Positions 26,355 to 36,195 are shown, counted from the stretch's first letter. The stretch: DNA of 64,000 bases from JARRQJ01 sp963761035 (GCA_963761035.1 CAVXFH010000002.1:186001-250000); one strand, 5' to 3'. Notes: generated by a model not told the origin, from the letters alone. Numbers and translations: made by a program.

Positions 26355-26981
26355 ATGGTGATGTTGCATTACACTAAATTCGATTCGGAAGCGGTATCTC
26401 CCGGGCTTCAGGAGACGAATAGTCCTGTATTCGCGACACTCATCGATACCATGGGCAAAAGGGCAAACTGGGTCATTCTCGACTTAGGTCCCGCCCGCTC
26501 CGCTAATTTGGAGCTGCTGTCGCGCTTCCGCTGCAGGCTGTTTATCGAAGATGCCCATGAATTGATCTCAAGCTTTACCGGCGACTCTGTCGCCGATAAC
26601 GCCGCTTTGCTGAACTGGCTGGAACAATGGACCGCCGATACCGACTATGCATCGATCGACGTAGTGCTTGCCTGGGATATTTTCAATTATCTCGATGCCC
26701 GGTTGTGTAAAACCTTCGTCGATCATGTCACGCCGTTGTTAAAGCCCGGCGCCCACTTCTATCTATTAATCTATTCGCAAAAGGTAATGCCAGCCTTGCC
26801 TATGCAGTTCAAAGCACTGTCAGCCGACAAGATGGAGTGCAAACCACTAACCCGGGCGACGCGCCCTTCTCCGCGTTTCAACCAGACTGATATTAAAAAG
26901 CACCTGCAGGAATTCTCCGTCTCCAAATCGGTATTGCTTCGCAACGGCATGCAGGAATACCTGCTTAAACGCACAGTTTGA
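26355..26981 (+). CDS. Methyltransferase-like protein downstream of bactofilin, function unknown
   Basis: 208 residues with a class I SAM-methyltransferase-like order: VILDLGPARSANLELLSRF (motif I region, lacking the usual GxGxG), an acidic end of the next strand (FIEDAHELI), DVVLAWDIFNYLD (motif IV region) and LLKPGAHFYLLIYS (post-motif). The glycine loop is weak, so SAM binding is uncertain. The C-terminal part (KKHLQEFSVSKSVLLRNGMQEYLL) resembles the last strands of such folds. It follows bactofilin on the same strand by 62 bp, so the two may be cotranscribed. Start may be ATG 26355 or the next ATG 26361; no strong RBS. Confidence 0.6.
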   Translation: MVMLHYTKFDSEAVSPGLQETNSPVFATLIDTMGKRANWVILDLGPARSANLELLSRFRCRLFIEDAHELISSFTGDSVADNAALLNWLEQWTADTDYASIDVVLAWDIFNYLDARLCKTFVDHVTPLLKPGAHFYLLIYSQKVMPALPMQFKALSADKMECKPLTRATRPSPRFNQTDIKKHLQEFSVSKSVLLRNGMQEYLLKRTV

Positions 26982-27222
26982 GATACCTCAATTCTTTACC
27001 CTCCTGAAACAGACGCGCTATCTTGCCAGCCGAGGCAATAGAATCTCTACCCCGTCGACAACCACCTATAAAATGTTGGTTTTTCAAGCTGCTTAATGAC
27101 TGTACCTCCGTAAATTCGCATAACACTTCGTTTAGTTTTTAGAGTATTTTATGCAAGGATAGAACCTTGATGCCGGAGGGTGCATCGTGACTATCAATCG
27201 TTCGCAACCAAGGTAGAACAGA

Positions 27223-28362
27223 ATGAAAATGAATATCGGCGGCACATGGCGCATCTTGGCAAGCGGCTTAGCGGCCATGATAGCCTTGACTGTTGGGGCA
27301 AGGCCGGCGAGTGATCACTTAAGTACTGCACGCGATAAGCCCTCAAATCCCGTTGAGCTTATCTATTCTGCAAACCAGGCGGCGGAAAATATATCGGGTT
27401 ACCGCATCGAGCTGGCGAACGGGAGGATCAGCAAGTTATCTGGATCGCCCTATCGCTCCGGACGCTATCCGGTGTCTATTTCCATGTCGTCGGACGGCCG
27501 CTTCGTCTATGCGGCTAATCAAGGCTCCGCCTCGGTTTCCGCGTATTCCGTCAATCCCGACGGCAGCCTGCGTCCCGTCATCGGATCTCCCTTCAACGTG
27601 GGCGCCTATCCCGATGCCGTGACGGTAACGCCGGATGGCCGTTTTGCATACGTGACCAGCGAGGACGGCAATATCACTACACCGTATAAGATCGATTCCG
27701 CAACGGGTGCACTGAGTAAAGCGGGCAATGCAGCGGCGACCGGCGCTCACCCCATTTCCATTACGATTTCCCCCAACGGTCATTTCGCCTTCGTCTCGAA
27801 CTATAATGACGACTCCGTCAGCGCCTATCGCATCGATCCGCACAGCGGTACCCTGGCAGCGGCAGGTAGCGCGGTCAAAGTCGATATGCATCCCATTTAT
27901 ATAACGGTTTCAAAAGACAATCGGTTCATCTACGTGGCAAATTATGGAACAGCTGCAGTATCGGCTTTCCGCATTGATGCCACCACCGGACAGTTGAGTG
28001 AAGTTCCCGGCTCGCCGTTCATAGCCGGGTCGCAACCTTATTCCGTAACGGTGGACCCCACCAATCGCTTCGTCTATGTGGCGAATTGGGGCAGCCACAA
28101 TCTCTCCGCCTTCAAACGCGATGAGGTCAGCGGAGCACTGACCGAAATCCAGGGCTCGCCTTACCCCACCGGCTGGTTCCCTTACGCGGTGGTGGTGGAT
28201 CCCAAAGACAATTATGTCTACGTTGCCGACAATGGCGCCGGCACCATTACCGCCTACCATCTCGATCCCGGCACCGGCGCCTTGACAAAGATATCAGGAT
28301 CGCCGTTTCAAGTGGAGCCCGGTCCCTACGCGCTAACCGTCGGCACCTTGGCGACTCATTAG
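27223..28362 (+). CDS. Exported YVTN-type beta-propeller protein (lactonase-like)
   Basis: Signal peptide (residues ~1-29), then about seven tandem ~45-residue repeats with the recurring pattern VTVTPDGRFAYVTS / ITVSKDNRFIYVANYG / SAFRIDATTGQLSEVPGSPF. This is the seven-bladed propeller plan shared by YVTN proteins and the 6-phosphogluconolactonase (Pgl/YbhE) superfamily. The export signal argues against a cytoplasmic phosphogluconolactonase. Members of this kind often act as envelope or extracellular binding proteins; the ligand is unknown. It stands alone, with a 241-bp gap upstream and ~890 bp without genes downstream. Confidence 0.85.
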   Translation: MKMNIGGTWRILASGLAAMIALTVGARPASDHLSTARDKPSNPVELIYSANQAAENISGYRIELANGRISKLSGSPYRSGRYPVSISMSSDGRFVYAANQGSASVSAYSVNPDGSLRPVIGSPFNVGAYPDAVTVTPDGRFAYVTSEDGNITTPYKIDSATGALSKAGNAAATGAHPISITISPNGHFAFVSNYNDDSVSAYRIDPHSGTLAAAGSAVKVDMHPIYITVSKDNRFIYVANYGTAAVSAFRIDATTGQLSEVPGSPFIAGSQPYSVTVDPTNRFVYVANWGSHNLSAFKRDEVSGALTEIQGSPYPTGWFPYAVVVDPKDNYVYVADNGAGTITAYHLDPGTGALTKISGSPFQVEPGPYALTVGTLATH

Positions 28363-29256
28363 CATGCGCATCGCGGCGTGGCGCAGCCGCTGCGGCTAAT
28401 TCTTTTTGCAGTTGCATTGCGCCGCGCACGGTGTAGGCTGCTTTATCACTATCGAAGTCACGACAGATTTCATTCCCTTCCCGGCGCCGGCGGTTGAAAG
28501 CAGCGGCCCGGACGGCGAGGGTGCGGTCATCATGTTGCCCTCGATAAGCACCATCCGAGCGATAGACAAAATCGGCGTTACCTCCATGGGTGAAATCGCG
28601 TGGTTAAATCGAAAATACAAAAGGCCAGGTTATATTCCATGAGGAGGTGCAGACTCGCTGATCCAATCAGCTGGGATCGCGAAACTTCATGGCATAACCA
28701 CGCCCGTTAGACACTACCTAAAGAAAGGCGCCGGCAGTTCTTCCGGGCAAAGTGGCCCCCGCCAATGACCGTACGGCCACCCCGATGCCCCATACGAACG
28801 CAATACTCCGACGCCATGCCGTTTAGCTGGTTCTTATTCGTTGGCGCGCCAAATGGTTAAAAGCGCCTTATTATCGTCGAATTCCACATCGAACGCCCCT
28901 CGTATCCCATGTCGGATTATGAATCGTTGCAATACATTGGCTCTGGAAATTGAATACTGCGGCCATCGAAGGACTTGGCCACCACCGCTCGAGCCGCGCC
29001 TGGATAATTAAGACAAATAGATGTCGCCCGGGATGTCGAGGCAAATCGCACCGCTCGAAACGTGTTGTACGGGTCGTCCAAGTTCTGACATCTATTTTTT
29101 CGACATAATGGGATTCACGCCTTGCCGCTCAACTCTGCCAAGTTCAACTCGAAATATCGTTCTCCGTACCTTAACTTGTATCAAGATTATGATGGGCATA
29201 GACTGTACGCTTTCAAGCAAGCTTCCCTCATTCATTATTTCCGAGAGACCGTCGCC
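28363..29256. other. 894-base gene-poor region
   Basis: No intact gene is supported. Two overlapping short open frames on opposite strands around 28396-28642 resemble nothing I know and lack convincing start signals. On the minus strand, 28834-29007 encodes 57 protein-like residues ending RANE and then a stop, without an upstream ATG or GTG in frame, as in a gene remnant. An 11-bp perfect inverted repeat lies at 29015-29025/29087-29097. The frame of the next gene extends upstream to 29122, but without family resemblance. Confidence 0.45.
29015..29097. repeat. 11-bp inverted repeat pair with 61-base spacer
   Basis: AAATAGATGTC at 29015-29025 is an exact inverted match to GACATCTATTT at 29087-29097, followed by TTT. 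It may be a chance match, the ends of a very small element, or the base of a long hairpin. No target duplication is evident by eye. Confidence 0.35.
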
Positions 29257-29841
29257 ATGGCCCTAACCCCGTCCACCATGCTGCAACTGGGTTCCCCCGC
29301 CCCCGACTTCAGACTGCCTGATACCGAAGGGCGATTATTGTCCCTGCATGATTTTAAGGTCGCCCCCGCCTTGTTGGTAGCATTCATGTGCAACCATTGC
29401 CCTTACGTTAAACATATTCGCAGTGGGCTGGCCGCATTCGCTCGGGAATTCCGGCCTAAGGGGCTGGCTATAGTAGGTATCAACGCCAATGACGCCGCCA
29501 AGTACCCAGACGACAGTCCCGAAAAGATGGTCGATGAAGCGGCGATGGCAGGTTATACCTTTCCCTATCTTTATGACGAAACCCAAGCGACCGCTAAATC
29601 TTATCGTGCCGCCTGCACGCCGGATTTCTTTCTCTTCGATAAAGACCGCAAACTCGTCTACCGCGGGCAATTCGACGATAGCCGACCCGGCAATAACATT
29701 CCTCTAACGGGTAAAGATCTGCGGGAGGCGGTGATCGCCGTATTGGCGGGTAAACCGATCAACTCTGAACAGAAACCCAGTCTCGGTTGTAATATTAAGT
29801 GGAAGTCCGGTAACGCCCCGGATTACTTCAAAATCGGCTAG
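29257..29841 (+). CDS. Thioredoxin-fold peroxiredoxin-like protein
   Basis: 194 residues of the AhpC/TSA-redoxin superfamily, beginning LGSPAPDFRLPDTEG. The redox motif is CNHC (Cys45, Cys48) in FMCNHCPYVKHI, and the cis-proline is in CTPDFFLFD. The CNHCPYVK signature marks an uncharacterised peroxiredoxin-like subfamily present in many bacteria. There is no signal peptide, so it is cytoplasmic. ATG at 29257 is chosen since the redoxin fold starts there; the frame is open upstream to 29122 but has no family-like sequence. It is convergent with the lytic transglycosylase gene, with a terminator between. Confidence 0.88.
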   Translation: MALTPSTMLQLGSPAPDFRLPDTEGRLLSLHDFKVAPALLVAFMCNHCPYVKHIRSGLAAFAREFRPKGLAIVGINANDAAKYPDDSPEKMVDEAAMAGYTFPYLYDETQATAKSYRAACTPDFFLFDKDRKLVYRGQFDDSRPGNNIPLTGKDLREAVIAVLAGKPINSEQKPSLGCNIKWKSGNAPDYFKIG

Positions 29842-29850
29842 TGATACGCG

Positions 29851-29887
29851 AAAAAATCCGTTCGTCGAAAAATTAAAGGACGAACGG
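29851..29887 (-). terminator. Rho-independent terminator for the lytic transglycosylase gene
   Basis: A perfect 9-bp stem, CCGTTCGTC (29858-29866) with GACGAACGG (29879-29887) and a 12-base loop, is followed on the minus strand by six T residues (29856-29851). It lies 46 bases after the stop codon of the gene at 29933-30760. Confidence 0.85.
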
Positions 29888-29932
29888 CATGAAGGAATGA
29901 GTGGCTAACTTAATAAATAACGGCGTACTTAT

Positions 29933-30760
29933 CTACATACTTGCGGTATGCAACGATTCGTCACCGGAAAATTTCATATTATAGCGTTGTACGACCACGG
30001 CAAGATAACGCTCGACATTTTGGACATATTTAAAATCGCTTGGGTCCATCACCCGCCGCGCCGCGTTCAAACCGATGTTATAGGCTACCAAAGCCTGATG
30101 GTCGCTCCCCATATACCTGCGCAGATACTTAAGGTAGGCCGAAGCAATTCGAATATTGAATTCGTCGTCCGTAATCAAACGGGTAATCAATTGCTCATCG
30201 GTGCGAAAATAGCCAAGTTGTGGTTTGCGGCGCAATACGTCACGGGCCGCCGCCACTTTCACTTGCATCACGCCATAGGAGCGCTTGCCAAGTGGAGCGG
30301 ACAAATGACCGAGTCGACCTAACTGTCCGGCAATGGTTTCTTGCAGCAACACCGCCTGTACCAATTTGGCGTGGGTCTGACCGCCATCCGCCTCGCCGAT
30401 ATTGTAGGCCATCCCCAACAATTCGAGTTGTTCCGGGCTGAACCAGTTTTTACCCAAGGGATTCCACAGACCCTCTTCGGGCTTGTTATTGGATACGCGT
30501 TCGAAATCGCCCCGACTGGGTAACCATGACGTATCAAAAAACGTACGGTCTGCCTGGGCCTGCATAGCATCCAAATCATCGCCGCCATTTTCATCGACGG
30601 CACAGCTCAGATTTACTTCATCCCCCATCACGGCCAAGACATCGGGAATCATCATTTGCGAGATCGCGCTGGCTAACGCAATAGGCGCGGCAAATACCAA
30701 CAACCTCGTCAAATAGCTAACGCCAGAGGGATTTTTTACATTCATTTTACTGGGATTCAT
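29933..30760 (-). CDS. Lytic transglycosylase, SLT domain
   Basis: Peptidoglycan-cleaving enzyme of the Slt/MltC-like fold. An N-terminal hydrophobic segment (residues ~15-37) gives export or membrane anchoring. The catalytic domain (~110-265) has the glutamate in LLQETIAGQLG (Glu141), SYGVMQVKVAAARDVL for the conserved GLMQ-type motif, and a late YNIGLNAA for the AYN.G motif. The ES pair normally seen at the catalytic glutamate is ET here. Start has a GGAG eight bases upstream. Monocistronic, with a terminator downstream and a long AT-rich region upstream. Confidence 0.85.
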   Translation of the reverse strand: MNPSKMNVKNPSGVSYLTRLLVFAAPIALASAISQMMIPDVLAVMGDEVNLSCAVDENGGDDLDAMQAQADRTFFDTSWLPSRGDFERVSNNKPEEGLWNPLGKNWFSPEQLELLGMAYNIGEADGGQTHAKLVQAVLLQETIAGQLGRLGHLSAPLGKRSYGVMQVKVAAARDVLRRKPQLGYFRTDEQLITRLITDDEFNIRIASAYLKYLRRYMGSDHQALVAYNIGLNAARRVMDPSDFKYVQNVERYLAVVVQRYNMKFSGDESLHTASM

Positions 30761-31839
30761 GGTTACACTCCACCTTTATATGGATCGGTTTTTTAGCAAT
30801 AAGCGGTAAACTGCACCTCTACTGCTACCGGGTGTTATGCATCCTAACCCCTTATTTCAAGCCGCTGCCTGCGTCCCCGTTGATCAATTCTTTTGTACCA
30901 TTCCGCAACGTGATGAACATTTAATCTTCTAAAATGTGCGCAGCATCACAAAACACAGACGATACGAATAGTAACAAACCCAACCACATAAAGTATAGTT
31001 ATAAGAACAAGCCAATACTGATATAAAATAATATATGCATTGTAAGTTACTGCGCGACATCAAGATTTAATGAGCAAATAATCACTTCCTCAAGCATAAT
31101 TTTCACTTAGATCCAAGTGATCTATGACATTTTTGCCCCTTCCTGGCTTGGATTTGGGACCCGCCACCCCGTACCGAGAGTTGTTCATGAACGCCCTTCA
31201 ATGGCTTTATTTGCGGATGACATGGCTGCTCTATTTCACCCCATGCGGCTTGGCCCACCTCGCCGCAATAAAGCGGTAGTTGGCGGCACACTGGCCGTTC
31301 TGCATCTCTAACTACCGGATCGTCTACAAGCTCACGGCCGGCGCACTCCTAATATTATTCTTATAGCTACTGGACGACCCATGCGGGGAGATCTGGCAAT
31401 GGCCTGAAAGGGGTGGGTCCCCGACGCCCCGACGTTGGCCTCAGTCGCGGGTTTTAGGTCGTCGATGCGTTATTTCAATACCGGGAGTTTCTCGGTCTAC
31501 GTCAAGTGCACACCCCGCATGAGTAAACTGATTTTACTCTCTCTCCGTTCCTTCTCTCCACCCGGCACCCTTGGCATTTCTTCTCCTTGATCATCGTCTG
31601 GACCCGGGATATGAACGCCGCCTGGTTGGTAAGTTGCGTGGCCAGTACCCATTATTTCGCGATCGGCTCACGCCCGGAGGCGCAAACTGGAGTAGGAATT
31701 TGGCGGTCTATACCGCCGCTATCAGCGCGTAGCGGGTTTAATCTCCTCCCCGGCCGCTATCTCAGCCGAACCGAGGCCGCCGCTCTCATGGCGAAGGGCG
31801 AATACTCCAAAAGAGTATGACTGACTACCCGCTGCATTA
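30761..31839. other. 1.08-kb region without a supported gene
   Basis: Upstream half (to ~31100) is AT-rich and should contain the promoter of the lytic transglycosylase. The second half is GC-richer with only short open frames: 31188-31280 (+, 30 codons, hydrophobic) and 31587-31820 (+, 77 codons ending MAKGEYSKRV). Neither matches a family I know; they could be remnants. A weak hairpin (ATACTC/GAGTAT, 31802-31818) lies 22 bases beyond the RND gene stop and lacks a T-run. Confidence 0.5.
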
Positions 31840-34800
31840 TCACGATTTGGCGACACGGGTGCGCATCGCTGCGTAATAGAGCACGGGGATGATGATCAAT
31901 GTCAATGCTGTAGAGACCAGCACGCCAAAGATCAATGAAATCGCCAAGCCACTAAAGATAGGGTCATCAAGGATGAAGAACGCCCCCAGCATGGCGGCCA
32001 CCGCAGTGAGAACAATGGGTTTGGCACGAACAGCGCTGGAACGGATTACCGCTTCGTCAAAGGGCGTTCCTTGACGTAATTCGTGATTGATGAAGTCTAC
32101 CAGCAAAATCGAGTTACGCACGATGATCCCCGCCAGGGCAATCATGCCGATCATGGAGGTGGCGGTAAATTTGGCATCCATAAAATAATTCAGCAAGGCA
32201 TGGCCCGGCATCACGCCGATAATAGTGAGTGGGATCGGCGCCATGATGATTAGCGGCACCAGGTACGACCGGAATTGCGCCACCACCAACAGATAGATCA
32301 ACACCAGACCCACCGCGTAGGCGATGCCCATGTCCCGGAAAGTCTCATACGTGATCTGCCATTCACCGTCCCATTTGAGGCTGTAGCGATAGGGATCGTC
32401 AGGTTGTTTCAATAAATATTGCTTAAGGGTCTCGTTGCCCTCCACCGGTGTCCTATTCAACTGTGCAAAGATGGAAAACATGCCGTACAAGGGGCTGTCC
32501 AGCTTACCGGCCATGTCACCGGTGACGAACACCACTGGTAGCAGGTCTTTATGATAGATGGCGTGCTCGCGCTGGCCTCGCACTACGGTGAGCAACTCCG
32601 ACAAGGGCACCATAGCGCCTTTAGTAGCACGCACCTTGAGATTCAACAGAAAACTCGGATCGGCCTTGTCCGCCACCGGCAACTCAATGCGGATCGGTAC
32701 TGGATACTTAGCGTTTGCCCCGTGCAGGTAGCTCGCATTGTCGCCGCCCACCGCCGTAGCGACGGCCGCAGCGATAGTCTGTTGCGTCACGCCCAGCAAG
32801 GCGGCCTTGTCGCGATCGACATGCAGGATCAACTGCGGCTGGGGCGTTTCCACGCTGTCGTCCACATCCACCACGTCCGGCGTGGCCTCGAAGATATTGC
32901 GTACCTGCTGCGCCACGCGGATCTGTCCGTCGTAATCGATGCCGTAGATCTCCGCCACCAAGGGCGCCTGCACCGGCGGTCCCGGCGGCACCTCCACGAT
33001 CTTGACGTTGGCGTTGAGGCGCCTACCAATCTCCTGCAAGGGACCACGCACCGCCAGGGCGATCTCGTGGCTCTGGCGATGACGGTGCTTCTTGTCCGCT
33101 AAATTCACCTGGATGTCGCCCACCTGGGCGCCGCTACGCAGATAATATTGGCGCACCAATCCGTTGAAATTGATGGGCGAGGCCGCACCGGCGTAGGCCT
33201 CATAATCGCTCACCTCCGGCACCGTGGCGAGATAGGCGCCCAGATCGTGCAACACCCGCGCGGTCTGTTCCACGCTGGTCCCTTCCGGCATGTCGACTAC
33301 CACCTGGAATTCGGACTTGTTATCGAAGGGCAGCATCTTCATCACCACCAGCTTGAAGCCGACAAGACTCACCGACAACAGGATCAGCACCATCACTCCG
33401 GCGAACAATCCCCAGCGCCGCGAGCGACCCTTTTCTTTATCGAGGAACGGCCCCATCAAACGCTTAAACAAACGATACAACGGCGTATCGTGCATCTCGC
33501 CATGGGATGGATGAGGCTTGGCGTGATGCAGGACCTTAAACGTCAGCCAAGGTGTAATGATAAAGGCCACCAGCAGTGAGATGATCATGCCCATGCTGGC
33601 ATTGATGGGAATAGGGCTCATATAGGGCCCCATTAAGCCGCTGACGAAGGCCATGGGCAATAGGGCGGCGATCACCGTGAAGGTGGCGAGAATCGTAGGC
33701 CCGCCCACTTCGTCCACAGCCGCGGGAATGGCCTCGGACAGGGTTTTGCCGCCCAATTGGCGATGGCGATGGATGTTCTCCACCACCACGATGGCATCAT
33801 CCACCAGGATACCGATGGAAAAGATCAGGGCGAACAGCGAGACGCGATTGATGGTAAAACCCCACGCCCATGAGGCGAACAAGGTGATGGCCAAGGTCAC
33901 CACCACCGCGGTGCCAACGATGATAGCCTCGCGCCAACCCAGGGCCAGCCACACCAGCACCACCACCGATACGGTGGCGAACACCAGTTTGAAGATCAGG
34001 TGCATGGACTTATCGTTGGCGGTGACGCCGTAATTGCGGGTGACGGTGACTTCCACGCCTTTGGGAATGAAGGTGCCCTTCAATGCATTGACGCGTTGAA
34101 TAATCTGGTCGGCGATCTCCACCGCATTGGTGCCGGGCTTCTTGGCGATGGCTAGGGTCACCGCCGGAAACTCGCCCTTGGCGTCCGCGGGAATCCCCTT
34201 CTGTTGCGCCGCGACGCCGGAGCCGAACCACACATATTTTTCCGGCTGGTCGGGACCGCGGCTCACCGCGGCCACGTCGCGCAGATACACCGGCGCATCG
34301 CCATGCATGCCCACCACCAGCCCGGCGACATCTTCCGCGCTGGTCAACAAGGTCCCGGCACGCACCAAGATTTCCTTGTTGTTCGCCACCAAGGCACCCG
34401 CCTCGTGGGAGACATTGGCGGCGGACAAAGCGGCACGCAGATCCTCCAAGGCGATGTGGTGGGCGGCGAGGCGCTGCGGATCGAGCAATACATGCACCAC
34501 CTGATCCGCGCCGCCGATGGTGTAAATGTCGCGGGTCCCGGCAACGCGTTTCAACTCCACCTCGATGGTATGCGCCACTTGCTGCAGATCGAACCCGGCC
34601 CGCGCCGGGTCCTTGGTCCACAGCGTCAGGGTCACGATGGGCACATCGTCAATACCCTTGGGTTTGACGACGGGCTGCCCGACGCCGAGATTGGCCGGCA
34701 GCCAGTCCTGATGGGAAAAGACCGCGTTATACAGACGCACGATGGCATCGTTGCGGTGTTCGCCCACTTTGAATTGCACAGTGAGCACCGCCAGGCCCGG

Positions 34801-35079
34801 CTGCGACACCGAATAGACATGCTTGATGCCCTCGATCTCGGAGAACACCTGCTCGGCGGGCGTACTGATCAGCTGTTCCACTTCCTGGGCCGAGGCTCCG
34901 GGGAACGGCACGAGCACATTGGCGAAGGTGACATCAATCTGCGGCTCTTCCTCGCGTGGGGTCACCAATACCGCGAACAGGCCAAGCAACAGGCCCACCA
35001 GGGCCAGCAGCGGCGTGATCTCGGAATGGAGAAACTTCTTGGCGAGCCCGCCAGACAGCCCTAGACGTTCATTGCTCAT
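31840..35079 (-). CDS. RND efflux transporter permease
   Basis: Inner-membrane proton-driven pump of the AcrB/CusA superfamily, 1079 aa. Twelve TMs with two large periplasmic loops. TM1 follows residue ~20; TM4 carries the proton-relay pair in GILVDDAIVVVENIHRHRQ; TM10-12 region includes ATSMIGMIALAGIIVRNSILLVDF. The motif LVTPREEEPQIDVTFANV belongs to a subgroup distinct from AcrB proper. The start overlaps the fusion-protein gene by 11 bp. No outer-membrane factor gene is nearby. Substrate unknown; the DsrE2 neighbour suggests sulfur chemistry but that is inference. Confidence 0.92.
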   Translation of the reverse strand: MSNERLGLSGGLAKKFLHSEITPLLALVGLLLGLFAVLVTPREEEPQIDVTFANVLVPFPGASAQEVEQLISTPAEQVFSEIEGIKHVYSVSQPGLAVLTVQFKVGEHRNDAIVRLYNAVFSHQDWLPANLGVGQPVVKPKGIDDVPIVTLTLWTKDPARAGFDLQQVAHTIEVELKRVAGTRDIYTIGGADQVVHVLLDPQRLAAHHIALEDLRAALSAANVSHEAGALVANNKEILVRAGTLLTSAEDVAGLVVGMHGDAPVYLRDVAAVSRGPDQPEKYVWFGSGVAAQQKGIPADAKGEFPAVTLAIAKKPGTNAVEIADQIIQRVNALKGTFIPKGVEVTVTRNYGVTANDKSMHLIFKLVFATVSVVVLVWLALGWREAIIVGTAVVVTLAITLFASWAWGFTINRVSLFALIFSIGILVDDAIVVVENIHRHRQLGGKTLSEAIPAAVDEVGGPTILATFTVIAALLPMAFVSGLMGPYMSPIPINASMGMIISLLVAFIITPWLTFKVLHHAKPHPSHGEMHDTPLYRLFKRLMGPFLDKEKGRSRRWGLFAGVMVLILLSVSLVGFKLVVMKMLPFDNKSEFQVVVDMPEGTSVEQTARVLHDLGAYLATVPEVSDYEAYAGAASPINFNGLVRQYYLRSGAQVGDIQVNLADKKHRHRQSHEIALAVRGPLQEIGRRLNANVKIVEVPPGPPVQAPLVAEIYGIDYDGQIRVAQQVRNIFEATPDVVDVDDSVETPQPQLILHVDRDKAALLGVTQQTIAAAVATAVGGDNASYLHGANAKYPVPIRIELPVADKADPSFLLNLKVRATKGAMVPLSELLTVVRGQREHAIYHKDLLPVVFVTGDMAGKLDSPLYGMFSIFAQLNRTPVEGNETLKQYLLKQPDDPYRYSLKWDGEWQITYETFRDMGIAYAVGLVLIYLLVVAQFRSYLVPLIIMAPIPLTIIGVMPGHALLNYFMDAKFTATSMIGMIALAGIIVRNSILLVDFINHELRQGTPFDEAVIRSSAVRAKPIVLTAVAAMLGAFFILDDPIFSGLAISLIFGVLVSTALTLIIIPVLYYAAMRTRVAKS

Positions 35080-36139
35080 GATCCGCCTGCCGCTCCTTGA
35101 GCGCCAAACCAGCCTGTACCGGATCGAGGACCACTGACTCTCCCTCCTCCAAACCGGACAGCACTTCTACCATCCCCACGCCGCGCCGCGGTCCAATGCG
35201 AATCTGACGCAAACTGATGCGCCCATCCTTCTCCGCCACATAGGCCGCGGTGAGTTCACTGCGATGGATCACCGCTCGCGATGGGACCAGCAAGCGGCGC
35301 GACTCGCCGCTGAAGAAGGCCACCTTGACGAAGGTCCCGGGCCGCACTGCCTTCAAGTCCTTAGGCAGGCTCATGCGCACCTTCACGGTATGGCTGAGGG
35401 GATCGGCATACGGGAAGACGGTAAAATGTTCTACTTCTATGCTGGGCAAATCCTCGCCTGCAAAGATTATCCTAGCCCGATCATGTGCCTTCACGACGGT
35501 GATGAAGCTCTGCGGCACCTGCACCGTCACCCGCAGATCTTGCAGCGACATCCCCGTCATCAAAGGCTGACCGACGCCGACCGTCTCGCCCACCTCTACA
35601 TGGCGCGCTACCACGAAACCGCTATAGGGCGCCTTGATCACGGTGCGATCGACATGTTCCTGCGACACCTGTACCTGTGCCTCCGCCGCCGCCAGACGTG
35701 CCGCGGCGCTGTTCAACGACGCGGTGACGCGATCCAGCTCGGATTGCGCCATGAGCTTTTTCGCAACGAGATTCTTGACGCGCCGGAATTCCAAACGCAC
35801 TTCGGTAAGCCTGGCCTTGGCCTCATCCCGCACCGCCTTATCCTGGTCCAACTGGGCGCGCTGTTCGTTATTACGAAAGCGAATCAGCACGCTGTCCTTG
35901 GGGACGAAGTCATCCACATCGAAGTTGATCTCCTCGATGCGCCCCACGAATTCGGCCGCCACAGTGGACTGATGCACCGGCTCGACCACACCGTCCAGGA
36001 TTTGCTCATCGTTGATGACTTGATAGCCTACCGTCGCCGTGGCCAAAGATTCGGCGGCACTCCATAATGGCGCCATCAGCATGGCCGCTGCGCCGATTAG
36101 GGATACAAATCGGATTGTTCCGCTCCTGGGGTCTCCCAT
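35069..36139 (-). CDS. RND efflux periplasmic adaptor (membrane fusion protein)
   Basis: HlyD/AcrA-type adaptor, 356 aa, linking the RND pump to an outer-membrane channel. Signal peptide (residues ~8-29), first lipoyl half (VVEPVHQSTVAAEFVGRIEEI), a coiled-coil hairpin (~85-155, rich in Glu, Lys and Ala), second lipoyl half (APYSGFVVARHVEVGETVGVGQPL), then the beta-barrel and membrane-proximal domains. ATG at 36139 has GGGAGG seven bases upstream. It overlaps the permease gene by 11 bp, so the pair is one operon. Confidence 0.92.
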   Translation of the reverse strand: MGDPRSGTIRFVSLIGAAAMLMAPLWSAAESLATATVGYQVINDEQILDGVVEPVHQSTVAAEFVGRIEEINFDVDDFVPKDSVLIRFRNNEQRAQLDQDKAVRDEAKARLTEVRLEFRRVKNLVAKKLMAQSELDRVTASLNSAAARLAAAEAQVQVSQEHVDRTVIKAPYSGFVVARHVEVGETVGVGQPLMTGMSLQDLRVTVQVPQSFITVVKAHDRARIIFAGEDLPSIEVEHFTVFPYADPLSHTVKVRMSLPKDLKAVRPGTFVKVAFFSGESRRLLVPSRAVIHRSELTAAYVAEKDGRISLRQIRIGPRRGVGMVEVLSGLEEGESVVLDPVQAGLALKERQADHEQ

Positions 36140-36156
36140 AGCCAGGCCTCCCTGGT

Positions 36157-36195
36157 ATTATAATTAGAATATAAGAATATCATAATATATTATGA
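36157..36195 (-). promoter_or_regulatory. Candidate promoter with 16-bp palindromic operator before the RND operon
   Basis: Between the DsrE2 gene and the fusion-protein gene is a perfect 16-bp palindrome, TCATAATATATTATGA (36180-36195). On the minus strand a TATAAT (36162-36157) lies 17 bases downstream of TTATGA (36185-36180), which is half of the palindrome, so a repressor bound there would block the -35 region. ArsR-family repressors of sulfur and metal genes use AT-rich palindromes of this sort; that link is inference. Confidence 0.5.

Noticed and set aside
28396..28642. Two overlapping short frames on opposite strands
   Set aside because: Neither has a convincing ribosome site or a recognisable product.
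31802..31818. ATACTC/GAGTAT hairpin as RND operon terminator
   Set aside because: Only a six-base AT-containing stem and no T-run.
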